Of a stretch of DNA of 64,000 bases, positions 25,980 through 35,095 are shown piece by piece; the first letter of the stretch is position 1; each line of letters opens with the position of its first letter. The notes under the pieces were generated by a model. The model searched no databases. It saw nothing but the letters and a program-made list of their open reading frames with translations, and was not told the origin of the DNA. The stretch comes from Stutzerimonas stutzeri KOS6. Lineage in GTDB: Bacteria; Pseudomonadota; Gammaproteobacteria; Pseudomonadales; Pseudomonadaceae. A program made the translations under genes and the position numbers. The stretch is from contig NZ_KK020678.1 in NCBI RefSeq assembly GCF_000307775.2, positions 61,898 through 125,897 on the forward strand. The letters are read 5' to 3'.

Positions 25980-28900
25980 GGGGTGCCTCCATGGTGGTCT
26001 GGATGTCGGTGCCCTGTATTGCCTCGTTCAGGCGCAGGCTCAGTTCATTGATCTGGAACCGTCTGGCCAACTGACGCAGTTCTTCGAGCTGCCTGGCAGC
26101 GGCAGGCAGCTCGCCTTCGAGCTGGTCGAGCAGTTCGAGTACGCCGCGCACGTAACCTAGCGAAGCCTGTTGCTGCAGCGCATGCAGGGCATCGAGCGGC
26201 AGAGCGGCGGCCATCGAGGCGGTGGTGCCCGCATCGCGTCTGAGCCAGTCCAGGCCCAGCTGCTGACGAATCTTGTCCAGCATCACCGGGGCGTGTACCG
26301 GCTTGGGCAGGTAGTCGCTGCAATCGGCGGTGACGCTCGCGCCGTCGACGAAGGCATTGGCGGAAATGATGATGATCGGCGCTGTCGAACCCACCGAGCG
26401 GCGAATCAGCCTGGCGGTCTGCCAGCCGTCGAGCTGCGGCATGGAGAGGTCCATCAAGATCAAGTCAGGGTTGTGCAGCGAGACCTGGCTGAGTGCTTCC
26501 TGGCCATTGCCGGCCATGAGCATCTCGAAACCCAGCGGTTCGAGCATGCCGGCGAGCACCTTGCGGTGTTCGATGTGGTCGTCGACCACCAGCACGCGGC
26601 GGCGCGGACCGTGATAACCGATGATGTCGTGCTCGACGTGCACGACCGCCTGCGGCACGCGAACTTCGGAGAGGAACAGGCGTAGCTGGAAAACGCTGCC
26701 GCGACCTGGTTCGCTCTTCATTGACAGCTCGCCGCCCATCAAGGCGGTGAGCATGCGGGTGATGGTCAGGCCGAGGCCCAGGCCGCTGTCGTGACGCAAT
26801 GGATTGCCGCGCTCGAAGGGCTGGAACAACCGTTCGATCTGTTCGGGGGCGATGCCAATGCCGGTATCGGCTATCTCGAAGGTCGCGGTTTCGCGCAGGT
26901 AGCTGGCGCGCAGGGTGATGCTGCCGGCGTCGGTGTAGCGCACCGCGTTGCCGAGCAGGTTGATGAGAATCTGCCGTACGCGTTTCTCGTCGCCGCGCAC
27001 CACGGCAGGAATGCGTCCCTGGCTTTCGAAGTGGAAGCGCAGGCCCTTTTCCTCTGCCTGTGGGGCAATCATCTGGCGTAGTTGCTGGAGAAATTCCGGG
27101 AAGGCGATTTCCGATGGTTCCAGGTTGAGTTTCCCAGCCTCGATCCGGGCCACGTCGAGCAGCCCGTCGATCAGCGAAAGCAGATGGGCACCACTGCGGT
27201 GGATGGTTCCCAGGGCGTCCTTGTGCCGGGCCGGCAAAGTGCTGTCGCGCAGCAGGATCTGCGCATAGCCGAGGATGCTGTTGAGCGGCGTGCGCAGTTC
27301 GTGGGACAGCCCGGTGACGTAACGGCTCTTGGCTGCATTGGCGGCCTCGGAGGCTTCCTTGGCCTTCTGCAACTGCTCGTCGGTTTTGCGGTGGGCTTCG
27401 ATCTCCTGCATCAGCAGGTGCGTCTGGCGATCGGACTCATGCTGGGCCACGTGGCGGCTTTCGCGGGTCAGTACCACCCACCAGGCGAGGATGCCGGCGA
27501 ACAGCGAGAGCACCAGGAACGCTTTGAGGAAGGCCTGGTAGAGCGTTTCGCCAACCCCCTGCGGGCTGGCCGCGACGCTCAGCGAGACTTGGCTGTAGAT
27601 CAGCCAGAGCGCCAGCGAGAGTAGCCCGATGATCAACCCGAGCACACCGAGGTAGTGCGCCAGCCGAGTATGCAGGCGCGGAATCGAAACCTGTGGAAAG
27701 GCCCAGCGGACAAAGTTTTCCCATTGAGCCGAGAGCCGGCCGTCGGGTTTGCAGAGGTCGCCGCAACGGGCATCGAGCGAGCAGCACAGCGAGCAGATCG
27801 GCGCTCCGTAGGCGGGGCAGAAGGCGGTGTCCGGCTCTTCGAAGGCGTTGCTGCAGAGCACGCACGCCACTTTACCACGCTCGGTGTAGGGGTATAGCAG
27901 CTGCGGCTGGCGTTCACGGGCAATGTAGAAACGGCCGCCGGTGAGCCAGGCGATCAGCGGCGCGCAGACCAGTGCGGTGCCCAGTGCGATCATCGGTGAG
28001 GCCGCCTGGGCTAGAGCACCGAGCACGCCGCTATGGGCGAGGATCGCCAGCAGCGAGGCGATCAGCATGGCGCCCACGCCCACCGGGTTGATGTCGTAGA
28101 GGTGCGCGCGTTTGAACTCGATATGCCTGGGTGAAAGGCCCAGTGGCTTGTTGATCACCAGGTCCGCGACCAATGCGCCGATCCAGGCGATGGCGACGTT
28201 GGCGTACAACCCGAGCACCTGCTCGATGGCCTCGAATACGCCCAGCTCCATCAGCATCAGCGCGATCGATACGTTGAACACCAGCCAGACCACGCGGCCA
28301 GGGTGGCTGTGGGTGACGCGGGCGAAGAAATTCGACCAGGCCAGCGAGCCGGCGTAGGCGTTGGTCACGTTGATCTTCACCTGCGAGACGATGACGAACA
28401 GCACCATCGCCCCGAGTGCCCATTCCGGCGAGGCGAATACATAGCTGAAGGCCACCAGGTACATCTGCGTCGGCTCGGCTGCCTTGTCCACCGGAATCTC
28501 GTGCTGCAGTGCGAGAAAGGCAAGGAAGGCGCCGGCGAGCATCTTCAGTGCGCCGGGGATGATCCAGCCGGGGCCGGCGGCAAGCATCGCCAGCCACCAG
28601 CGAACGCGGTTCTGCCGCGTCTTTTCCGGCAGGAAACGCAGGTAGTCGACCTGCTCGCCGATCTGCGTGATCAGCGCCAACGCCACGGTGCAGGCGGCGC
28701 CGAAGGAAAGCAGGTTGAACGAGCCGCCGTCGCCTTCGCGTCCGGCGAAACTGGTCAGATCGCTCAGCGCCTCGGGGTTCTTGGCGATGACGAATATGTA
28801 GGGCAGCAACAGCAGGATCAGCCAGACCGGTTGCGTCCAGAGCTGCAATCGGTTGATCAGGGTGATGCCGTAGGTCACCAGCGGCACGATGATGATCGAG

Positions 28901-29373
28901 CAGACCACGTAGGCCAGTGCCAGCGGGATGCCGAAGTACAGCTCCAGCGCCAGCGCCATGATCGCCGCTTCCAGGGCGAAGAACAGGAAGGTGAAGCTGG
29001 CATAGATCAGCGAGGTGATGGTCGAGCCGATGTAGCCGAAGCCGGCGCCGCGGGTCAGCAGGTCCATGTCCACGCCGTAGCGCGCCGCGTAGTAACTGAT
29101 CGGCAACCCGGTGAGGAAGATCACCAGCGCCACCGCGAGGATCGCCCAGAGGGTGTTGGTGAAACCGTAGGAAAGGGCCAGCGTGCCGCCGATGGCTTCC
29201 AGGGCCAGGAACGACACTGCACCGAGCGCGGTGTTGGCGATACGGAATTCCGACCACTTGCGAAACGACTTGGGGGTAAAACGCAGGGCGTAGTCTTCCA
29301 GCGTCTCGTCGGCGACCCAGCTGTTGTAGTCGCGGCGAATCTTGACGATGCGCTGTGTGCCCGTGAATTGCAC
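25969..29373 (-). CDS. Hybrid histidine kinase with an NCS1-type permease as sensor
   Basis: From a GTG at 29373 the product has 1,134 residues. Residues about 1-480 are a full NCS1 (nucleobase/allantoin cation symporter) domain of about 12 membrane segments (NSWVADETLEDYALRFTPKS, ANTALGAVSFLALEAIGGTL). A cysteine-rich patch lies at about 500-545, then two more membrane segments, HisKA with the phospho-acceptor His in GLSHELRTPLNS (about 690), the ATPase (ETATFEIADTGIGI, SGLGLGLTITRM) and a receiver domain (VLVVDDHIEH; Asp in LILMDLSMPQ, about 970). The start is uncertain: the frame stays open to 29550, and homologues begin near KIRRDYN. Direct sensing of an amide or related solute by the permease domain is inferred from context. 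Confidence 0.85.
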   Translation of the reverse strand: MQFTGTQRIVKIRRDYNSWVADETLEDYALRFTPKSFRKWSEFRIANTALGAVSFLALEAIGGTLALSYGFTNTLWAILAVALVIFLTGLPISYYAARYGVDMDLLTRGAGFGYIGSTITSLIYASFTFLFFALEAAIMALALELYFGIPLALAYVVCSIIIVPLVTYGITLINRLQLWTQPVWLILLLLPYIFVIAKNPEALSDLTSFAGREGDGGSFNLLSFGAACTVALALITQIGEQVDYLRFLPEKTRQNRVRWWLAMLAAGPGWIIPGALKMLAGAFLAFLALQHEIPVDKAAEPTQMYLVAFSYVFASPEWALGAMVLFVIVSQVKINVTNAYAGSLAWSNFFARVTHSHPGRVVWLVFNVSIALMLMELGVFEAIEQVLGLYANVAIAWIGALVADLVINKPLGLSPRHIEFKRAHLYDINPVGVGAMLIASLLAILAHSGVLGALAQAASPMIALGTALVCAPLIAWLTGGRFYIARERQPQLLYPYTERGKVACVLCSNAFEEPDTAFCPAYGAPICSLCCSLDARCGDLCKPDGRLSAQWENFVRWAFPQVSIPRLHTRLAHYLGVLGLIIGLLSLALWLIYSQVSLSVAASPQGVGETLYQAFLKAFLVLSLFAGILAWWVVLTRESRHVAQHESDRQTHLLMQEIEAHRKTDEQLQKAKEASEAANAAKSRYVTGLSHELRTPLNSILGYAQILLRDSTLPARHKDALGTIHRSGAHLLSLIDGLLDVARIEAGKLNLEPSEIAFPEFLQQLRQMIAPQAEEKGLRFHFESQGRIPAVVRGDEKRVRQILINLLGNAVRYTDAGSITLRASYLRETATFEIADTGIGIAPEQIERLFQPFERGNPLRHDSGLGLGLTITRMLTALMGGELSMKSEPGRGSVFQLRLFLSEVRVPQAVVHVEHDIIGYHGPRRRVLVVDDHIEHRKVLAGMLEPLGFEMLMAGNGQEALSQVSLHNPDLILMDLSMPQLDGWQTARLIRRSVGSTAPIIIISANAFVDGASVTADCSDYLPKPVHAPVMLDKIRQQLGLDWLRRDAGTTASMAAALPLDALHALQQQASLGYVRGVLELLDQLEGELPAAARQLEELRQLARRFQINELSLRLNEAIQGTDIQTTMEAPHAT

Positions 29374-29571
29374 GCTGGCGGCCCCGGCTGTTTGTCGTGT
29401 CCCTGGTTTGAGCAACTTCCGTGCCCCCGTTCGGCACTGCTGATGACCCCCGGCGGAGCGCCGGAACGCATGCTGGCGCAGCGCTGCCGTTATCGGCAGG
29501 GGCGAGGGTTGCCGGCTGCTGGCGTGCTCCATACCGGCGCAAGGATGCACCAGCAGAGCACCCGCAGCGGA

Positions 29572-29610
29572 TACGTCAGATGACGTACCCGCTTACGTCA
29601 TCCTGCGTAT
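29572..29610. promoter_or_regulatory. Candidate operator between kinase and amide transporter genes
   Basis: TACGTCA (29572-29578), TGACGTA (29581-29587) and TACGTCA (29594-29600) are three half-sites in alternating orientation. GATGACGTA-N6-TACGTCATC is a perfect 9-bp inverted repeat. The right part, TACGTCATCC-TG-CGTAT, recurs before fmdA at 34999. It lies about 110 bases before the transporter ATG, a suitable place for an activator. Confidence 0.65.
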
Positions 29611-29717
29611 ACCCCAGCCCGCCAGCCGAGCCCATTCTTGCTCCCGACCCGATGCCGGCGCGCAGCAGCAATGTTGCGGCAAGCCATGCACGGCCCACCG
29701 AGACAGGAGCAATCATC

Positions 29718-30959
29718 ATGGATTCAAAACTGACGGGTTCGTCACGCCGCCTTCCCCGCCGGCTTGCGCAGGGGGCTGCGGCACTCTCGATGCTGGCAAT
29801 GAGTATCTTCGCCTCGACCGCCAGCGCCGAGGTCAATACCACCGGCCTCGCGATCACCGATACGGAGGTGATGGTCGGGCAGTTGCATTCGGCGACCGGC
29901 ACCATGGCCATCTCCGAGACCGGATCGATCCAGGCCGAGCGTCTGGCCATCGAGCAGATCAACGCCTCGGGCGGCATCCTTGGTCGGCAGATCAAGGTCA
30001 TTCAGGAAGACGGCGCCTCCGACTGGCCGACCTTCGCCGAAAAGGCCAAGAAGCTGCTGGAACGCGACAAGGTCGCCGCGGTGTTCGGCTGCTGGACCTC
30101 GGCCTCGCGCAAGGCCGTGTTGCCGATCTTCGAGCGCGAGAACGGACTGCTCTACTACCCGACCTTCTATGAAGGCCTGGAGCAGTCGAAGAACGTCGTC
30201 TACACCGGCCAGGAGGCCACCCAGCAAATCCTCGCCGGCCTCGACTGGGTCGCCAAGGAGAAGGGCGCCAAGACCTTCTACCTGCTCGGCTCGGATTACA
30301 TCTGGCCGCGCACTTCGATGAAGATCGCCCGAAAGCACATCGAGAACGTTCTCGGCGGCAAGGTGGTGGGCGAGGAGTACTACCCGCTGGGCAACACCCA
30401 GTTCGGTTCGCTGACCAACAAGATCAAGCTGAAGAAGCCCGACGTGATCTTTGCCGCCGTGGTCGGCGGCTCCAACGTCGCCTTCTACAAGCAGCTCAAG
30501 GCCGCTGGCATCACCGCGGACAAGCAGACCCTGCTGACCCTCTCGGTCACCGAGGACGAGCTGCTCGGCATCGGCGGCGAGAACATGGCCGGCTTCTACG
30601 CCTCGATGAAGTACTTCCAGAGCCTGGACAACCCGAACAACGCCGAATTCGTCAAGGCGTTCAAGGCCAAGTATGGCCAGGACGCGGTGATCGGTGACGT
30701 TACCCAGGCCGCCTACCTCGGCCCATGGCTGTGGAAGGCCGCGGTCGAGAAGGCCGGCAGCTTCGACGTCGACAAGGTGGTTGCCGCCTCCGCCGGGCTG
30801 GAGCTCAACACCGCGCCGGAAGGCTACGTGAAGGTGCATGAGAACCAGCACCTGTGGAGCAAGACGCGCATCGGTCAGGTGCAGGCCGACGGCCAGTTCC
30901 AGGTGGTCTACGAGTCCGATCTGATCGAGCCGAATCCCTTCCCGAAAGGCTATCAGTAA
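29718..30959 (+). CDS. urtA: UrtA/FmdD-type amide or urea-binding protein
   Basis: The ATG at 29718 has a CAGGAGC ribosome-binding site. The 413-residue product has a long signal peptide ending ASTASA and a type I periplasmic-binding fold of the UrtA family (VMVGQLHSATGTMAISETGS, FGCWTSASRKAVLPIFE, GTQ-like FGSLTNKIKL). UrtA binds urea; the relative FmdD of Methylophilus binds short-chain amides and urea. With fmdA and amiE downstream and no urease genes nearby, an amide ligand is at least as likely as urea. It is the first gene of a five-gene transporter set. Confidence 0.88.
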   Translation: MDSKLTGSSRRLPRRLAQGAAALSMLAMSIFASTASAEVNTTGLAITDTEVMVGQLHSATGTMAISETGSIQAERLAIEQINASGGILGRQIKVIQEDGASDWPTFAEKAKKLLERDKVAAVFGCWTSASRKAVLPIFERENGLLYYPTFYEGLEQSKNVVYTGQEATQQILAGLDWVAKEKGAKTFYLLGSDYIWPRTSMKIARKHIENVLGGKVVGEEYYPLGNTQFGSLTNKIKLKKPDVIFAAVVGGSNVAFYKQLKAAGITADKQTLLTLSVTEDELLGIGGENMAGFYASMKYFQSLDNPNNAEFVKAFKAKYGQDAVIGDVTQAAYLGPWLWKAAVEKAGSFDVDKVVAASAGLELNTAPEGYVKVHENQHLWSKTRIGQVQADGQFQVVYESDLIEPNPFPKGYQ

Positions 30960-31022
30960 CCCTCCCTGCGCCGCGTGCCGGCAGGCCCGCGGCGCTCTCT
31001 TTTGCCATCAGGAGACATCATC

Positions 31023-31940
31023 ATGGAATGGCTATCGGAGTTTGGTGCCATCGCGGCCATGCAGGGTTTCAACGGCTTGTCGGTGTTCTGCGTGCTGCTG
31101 CTGATGGCTCTGGGTCTGGCGATCATCTTCGGCCAGATGGGCGTGATCAACATGGCCCATGGCGAGTTCCTCACGGTGGGCGCGTACACCACCTATCTGG
31201 TTTCGGTGCTGACGCTCAAGTACCTGCCTGAGCTGCAGCCCTACTACTTCTTCGTCGCCATCGTGCTGTCATTCGTGATTGCCGGGGCGCTGGGCTGGCT
31301 GGCCGAATGGGCGCTGATCAGCAAGCTTTACCACCGTCCGCTGGACACGCTGCTGGCAACCTGGGGCCTGTCGCTGGTGATGCAGCAGGCGTTCCGTTCG
31401 ATCTTCGGGGCGCGCGAGGTCAGCGCCACGCTGCCGGACTGGCTGATGGGGTCCTGGATGCCCACTGACACTATCGACATTCCGCTCAACGGTCTGTTCG
31501 TGATGGCGCTGACACTGCTGCTCACCACGACGATCTTCGTCCTCATGTACCGCTCGCGCTGGGGTCTGCAGGTGCGCGCTACCGTGCAGAACCGGGTGAT
31601 GGCACGTTCGGTGGGGATCAACACCAAGAAGGTCGACCGCATGACCTTCGCCCTGGGCTGCGGCGTGGCCGGAGTTGCTGGCGCGGCGTTCACCACCATC
31701 GGCTCGACCGGGCCGACCTCCGGTTCGCTGTACATCGTCGACACCTTCCTGGTGGTGGTCTTCGGCGGCGCGGCCAGCCTGTTCGGCACCATCGCTTCGG
31801 CGTTCTCCATCGCCCAGACGCAATCGATGGCCGAGTTCTTCATCAGCGGCTCGATGGCCAAGGTGCTGACCCTTTCGGCGGTGATCCTGATCCTCATGCT
31901 GCGTCCGCAGGGGCTGTTCACGGCCAAGGTGCGCAAATGA
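31023..31940 (+). CDS. urtB: UrtB/FmdE-type ABC permease
   Basis: The 305-residue membrane protein of the branched-chain amino acid/urea permease family (LivH type) starts MEWLSEFGAIAAMQGFNGLS and carries QMGVINMAHGEFLTVGAY, the family signature. About eight membrane segments are visible. The CAGGAGACA ribosome-binding site supports the ATG at 31023. It pairs with the next permease to form the channel across the inner membrane. Confidence 0.9.
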   Translation: MEWLSEFGAIAAMQGFNGLSVFCVLLLMALGLAIIFGQMGVINMAHGEFLTVGAYTTYLVSVLTLKYLPELQPYYFFVAIVLSFVIAGALGWLAEWALISKLYHRPLDTLLATWGLSLVMQQAFRSIFGAREVSATLPDWLMGSWMPTDTIDIPLNGLFVMALTLLLTTTIFVLMYRSRWGLQVRATVQNRVMARSVGINTKKVDRMTFALGCGVAGVAGAAFTTIGSTGPTSGSLYIVDTFLVVVFGGAASLFGTIASAFSIAQTQSMAEFFISGSMAKVLTLSAVILILMLRPQGLFTAKVRK

Positions 31941-31986
31941 TGAACAGTTTTTTGGTGGCGATGGCAAACGACGTGAGGGCCAAGGC

Positions 31987-33186
31987 ATGAACTCGACACT
32001 CGATAAATTCTTCGGCGGAAAGCAGGGCGGCATTGGTCTGCTGATCCTCGCGGCGCTGCTCCTGCTGGTGTTTCCGCTGCTGCTCGACAGCTTCCGCCTG
32101 AACATGGTGGGCAAGTACCTGACCTACGCCTTCGTCGCGGTGGGGCTGGTGCTTTGCTGGGGCTACGGCGGCATTCTCAGCTTGGGGCAGGGGATCTTCT
32201 TCGGCCTCGGTGGCTATTGCATGGCCATGTTTCTCAAGCTTGAGGCGTCGGACCCGGAAAGTACGAAGATCCAGTCCACGCCGGGCATCCCGGACTTCAT
32301 GGACTGGAACCAGATCACCGAACTGCCGTTGTTCTGGCAACCGTTCCAGAGCTTCGGTTTCACCCTGCTGGCGGTGGTCGCGGTGCCGGCGATCCTCGCG
32401 CTGATCATCGGCATGGCGATGTTCAAGCGCCGCGTGGGCGACGTGTACTTCTCCATCGTCACCCAGGCGATCGCGGCGATCCTGACGATCCTGATCATTG
32501 GCCAACAGGGCCTGACCGGCGGGGTAAACGGCATCACCGACCTGAAGACCCTGCTCGGCTGGGACATCCGTACCGACGAGGCGAAGATCATCCTGTACTT
32601 CGTCAATGCGGCGCTGCTGCTCGGCTGCATCCTGATCGGCCGCTTCATCCTTGCGTCCAAGCTCGGGCGTCTGCTGATGGCCATGCGCGACAAGGAAGAG
32701 CGGGTGCGCTTCTCCGGCTACGACGTGGCCAGCTTCAAGATCTTCGTGTTCTGCGTGGCGGCGAGCTTCTCGGCCATCGGCGGGGCGATGTTCACCCTGC
32801 AGGTGGGCTTCATGTCGCCGAGTTTCGTCGGCATCGTGCCGTCGATCGAGATGGTGATCTTTGCTGCGGTGGGCGGGCGCATGTCGCTGCTCGGCGCGGT
32901 GTACGGCGCGCTGCTGGTGAACTACGGCAAGACGGTGTTCTCCGAGAGCTTCCCCGAACTTTGGCTGTACTTCATGGGTGGCCTGTTCATCGCCGTGGTC
33001 ATGTATTTCCCCAACGGCCTGGCCGGCCTCTGGCAGAGCCATGCCAGCAAATGGCTGGTACGGCTGCGACTGCCGAGCCGACGTCAACCACCGGCCGCGG
33101 CGGCGCAACCAGCCGAGCGGCCGCCGGCCTCGAGAGCCGGAGCGATCGATGCGGTTCCCGCCAAGCAACTGGAGAGCACCCCATGA
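31987..33186 (+). CDS. urtC: UrtC/FmdF-type ABC permease
   Basis: The 399-residue permease of the LivM type has about ten membrane segments (YAFVAVGLVLCWGYGGILSL, GQGIFFGLGGYCMAMFLKLE) and the conserved EERVRFSGYDVASFKIFVF loop that contacts the ATPases. A charged, Pro/Ala-rich cytoplasmic tail of about 45 residues extends past the last membrane segment. Its stop overlaps the start of the first ATPase gene (ATGA). Confidence 0.9.
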   Translation: MNSTLDKFFGGKQGGIGLLILAALLLLVFPLLLDSFRLNMVGKYLTYAFVAVGLVLCWGYGGILSLGQGIFFGLGGYCMAMFLKLEASDPESTKIQSTPGIPDFMDWNQITELPLFWQPFQSFGFTLLAVVAVPAILALIIGMAMFKRRVGDVYFSIVTQAIAAILTILIIGQQGLTGGVNGITDLKTLLGWDIRTDEAKIILYFVNAALLLGCILIGRFILASKLGRLLMAMRDKEERVRFSGYDVASFKIFVFCVAASFSAIGGAMFTLQVGFMSPSFVGIVPSIEMVIFAAVGGRMSLLGAVYGALLVNYGKTVFSESFPELWLYFMGGLFIAVVMYFPNGLAGLWQSHASKWLVRLRLPSRRQPPAAAAQPAERPPASRAGAIDAVPAKQLESTP

Positions 33187-33935
33187 GCGGATTTCAGATG
33201 CCCAAACCGGTGCTGGCCATCGAGGGCCTGACCGTTTCCTTCGATGGTTTCAAGGCGGTCGACGACCTGAACCTCTATCTGGACCGCAACGAAGTACGCG
33301 TGGTGATCGGCCCCAATGGCGCCGGCAAGACCACGGTGCTCGACCTGATCTGCGGCAAGACCCGTGCCACCGGCGGCTCGATCCAGTTCGACGGGCGCGA
33401 GCTGACGAAGATGAAGGAGTTCGACATCGTTCGCGCCGGGGTAGGGCGCAAGTTCCAGAACCCGTCGATCTACGAAAACCTCAGCGTGTTCGAGAACCTG
33501 GAGATGTCCTATCCGGCCGGGCGCAAGGTGTTCGGTGCGCTGTTCTTCAAGCGCAGCGCCGAGGTCGTCGCGCGGGTGGCGGAGATCGCGGCGGAAATCG
33601 GCCTTGCCGAACAGCTGCACAGTGAAGCCGGGCTGCTTTCCCATGGCCAGAAGCAGTGGCTGGAGATCGGCATGCTGCTGATGCAGGACCCGGAGTTGCT
33701 GATGCTCGACGAGCCGGTGGCCGGCATGAGCGTCAGCGAGCGGGCACAGACCGCCGAGCTGCTCAAGCGCATCAGCCAGGGCCGCTCGGTGCTGGTGATC
33801 GAGCACGACATGGAGTTCGTCAAAAGCATCGCCCACAAGGTCACCGTGCTGCATCAGGGCAAGGTGCTGGCTGAGGGCAGCATGGAAGCGGTGCAGAGCA
33901 ACCCCAAGGTCATCGAGGTTTATCTGGGGCATTGA
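33183..33935 (+). CDS. urtD: UrtD-type ABC ATPase
   Basis: The 250-residue ATPase has Walker A GPNGAGKT, Walker B LLMLDEPVAGMS and the switch histidine in VIEHDMEF. The signature motif reads LSHGQKQWLE instead of LSGGQ, as is normal for the UrtD/LivG group. It is translationally coupled to the permease gene. It probably forms a heterodimer with the UrtE-type ATPase encoded after a repeat-containing gap. Confidence 0.92.
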   Translation: MSGFQMPKPVLAIEGLTVSFDGFKAVDDLNLYLDRNEVRVVIGPNGAGKTTVLDLICGKTRATGGSIQFDGRELTKMKEFDIVRAGVGRKFQNPSIYENLSVFENLEMSYPAGRKVFGALFFKRSAEVVARVAEIAAEIGLAEQLHSEAGLLSHGQKQWLEIGMLLMQDPELLMLDEPVAGMSVSERAQTAELLKRISQGRSVLVIEHDMEFVKSIAHKVTVLHQGKVLAEGSMEAVQSNPKVIEVYLGH

Positions 33936-33958
33936 GGCGGTACGGGCCCTGGCAGGCG

Positions 33959-33990
33959 TGAATAGCGCTTCGCGGTTATCCACCCTACGC
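33959..33990. repeat. Intergenic TAGGGTGG-family repeat
   Basis: The stretch GTGAATAGCGCTTCGCGG followed by TTATCCACCCTACG carries an imperfect inner dyad and ends in the complement of CGTAGGGTGGATAA. I recognise this as a dispersed intergenic element of stutzeri-group genomes. It splits the two ATPase genes of the amide transporter. Confidence 0.6.
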
Positions 33991-34078
33991 CGACGGCTGG
34001 CCCGCACACCGTTGGGTGGACATCGCCGCAGGCATGTCCACGAGTGTCGCACCCCATCAGGTAAAAAAGGAGTTCAGC

Positions 34079-34768
34079 ATGTTCCAGATCAGCAGCCTCG
34101 CCTCGGGCTACGGCCAGAGTCAGATCCTTCACGACCTCAATCTCAAGGTCGAGAAGCAGGAAATCGTCGCGGTTATGGGCCGCAACGGCATGGGCAAGAC
34201 CACACTGTTCAAGACGCTGATGGGCATCGTCCCGCAGACCGCAGGCAGCGTGCAGGTGGACGGCCAGGAAGTCGCCGGGCTGGAAACCCATCAGCGGGTC
34301 GCCAACGGTGTGGCCTACGTGCCCCAGGGGCGGATGATCTTCCCCAGCATGACGGTGCTGGAGAACATCCAGACCGGACTGCCGGCAGCCGCTGGCGGCA
34401 AGGTACCGGATGATCTCTACGCGCTGTTTCCGGTGCTGCACGACATGCGCAAGCGCAAGGGCGGCAATCTCTCCGGCGGACAGCAACAGCAATTGGCCAT
34501 TGCCCGTGCGCTGGCGACCAATCCCAAGGTGCTGCTGTTGGATGAGCCGACCGAGGGCATACAGCCGTCGATCATCAAGGACATCGCGCGCACGTTGAAG
34601 GAGATCCGCTCGTTGCGCGACCTCACCATCGTGGTGTCCGAGCAGGTGCTGTCCTTCACCATGGAGATCGCCGACCGCTTCCTGGTCATCGAGAAGGGCC
34701 GCTTCGTCTTGGAGGAAAGTGCGGCCAATGCCGACGAGGCGACCATCAGTCGGTATCTGTCGGTTTAG
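34079..34768 (+). CDS. urtE: UrtE-type ABC ATPase
   Basis: The 229-residue ATPase has Walker A GRNGMGKT, signature LSGGQQQQLA, Walker B VLLLDEPTEGIQPS and the D-loop/switch region IVVSEQ (Gln in place of His, usual in UrtE/LivF). The phrase EPTEGIQPSII is characteristic of UrtE. An AAAAAGGAG ribosome-binding site precedes the ATG at 34079. It is separated from the UrtD-type gene by 143 bases containing a repeat. Confidence 0.92.
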   Translation: MFQISSLASGYGQSQILHDLNLKVEKQEIVAVMGRNGMGKTTLFKTLMGIVPQTAGSVQVDGQEVAGLETHQRVANGVAYVPQGRMIFPSMTVLENIQTGLPAAAGGKVPDDLYALFPVLHDMRKRKGGNLSGGQQQQLAIARALATNPKVLLLDEPTEGIQPSIIKDIARTLKEIRSLRDLTIVVSEQVLSFTMEIADRFLVIEKGRFVLEESAANADEATISRYLSV

Positions 34769-34798
34769 CAGCAGCGGCAAGCTGCAAGCCACAGTGCC

Positions 34799-34899
34799 GT
34801 AGGGTGGCAGCGTCCTTCGCGACCGCTTGATTGGCGGGCTGAAGCCCAACCTACTTACTGCAGGGCCGTAGGGCGGACAACGGCGCAGCCCTGTCCGCC
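34799..34899. repeat. Cluster of TAGGGTGG-family palindromes
   Basis: GTAGGGTGG (34799), GGCGGGCTGAAGCCCAACCTAC (from 34833, near-palindromic) and GGCGGACA...TGTCCGCC (34872-34899) sit in the 327-base gap between the transporter and fmdA. The hairpins could affect transcript stability or readthrough between the transporter and the hydrolase genes. Confidence 0.6.
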
Positions 34900-34998
34900 A
34901 TGCCTTCCAGCTTTGGGCCGGTGCGCAGGCTCTGCGCACCGGCTTTCGGCCGTCTGCATGAAATCCGCCGGGAGCCCCGTCAGCGCTGGCCTGCGGCA

Positions 34999-35016
34999 TA
35001 CGTCATCCAACGTATT
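34999..35016 (+). promoter_or_regulatory. Candidate operator upstream of fmdA
   Basis: TACGTCATCC-AA-CGTAT matches the transporter-side site at 29594 in 15 fixed positions with the same two-base gap. It lies about 80 bases before the fmdA ATG and implies a separate, co-regulated promoter for the hydrolase genes. Confidence 0.65.
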
Positions 35017-35095
35017 TTCCCGCCGACCGATGCGGCAAAGACTAGTGCCCGTACTCAGCGCAACGCTGACTTCCTACCACTCCAGGAGCTTCGTC

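Noticed and set aside
29374..29550. Extension of the permease-kinase to an ATG at 29550
   Set aside because: The added 59 residues are low-complexity and unlike the family N-terminus, and the region carries the operator array; however, no strong start signal exists at the preferred GTG either.
28303..29583. Long plus-strand frame opposite the permease-kinase gene
   Set aside because: It is antisense to a clearly recognised protein, and its composition (Gln, Gly, His, Arg-rich) is that of a GC-rich shadow frame.
29718..34768. Strict urea transporter assignment
   Set aside because: The proteins are of Urt type, but there is no urease in the window and the neighbours hydrolyse amides, so urea specificity is not claimed.
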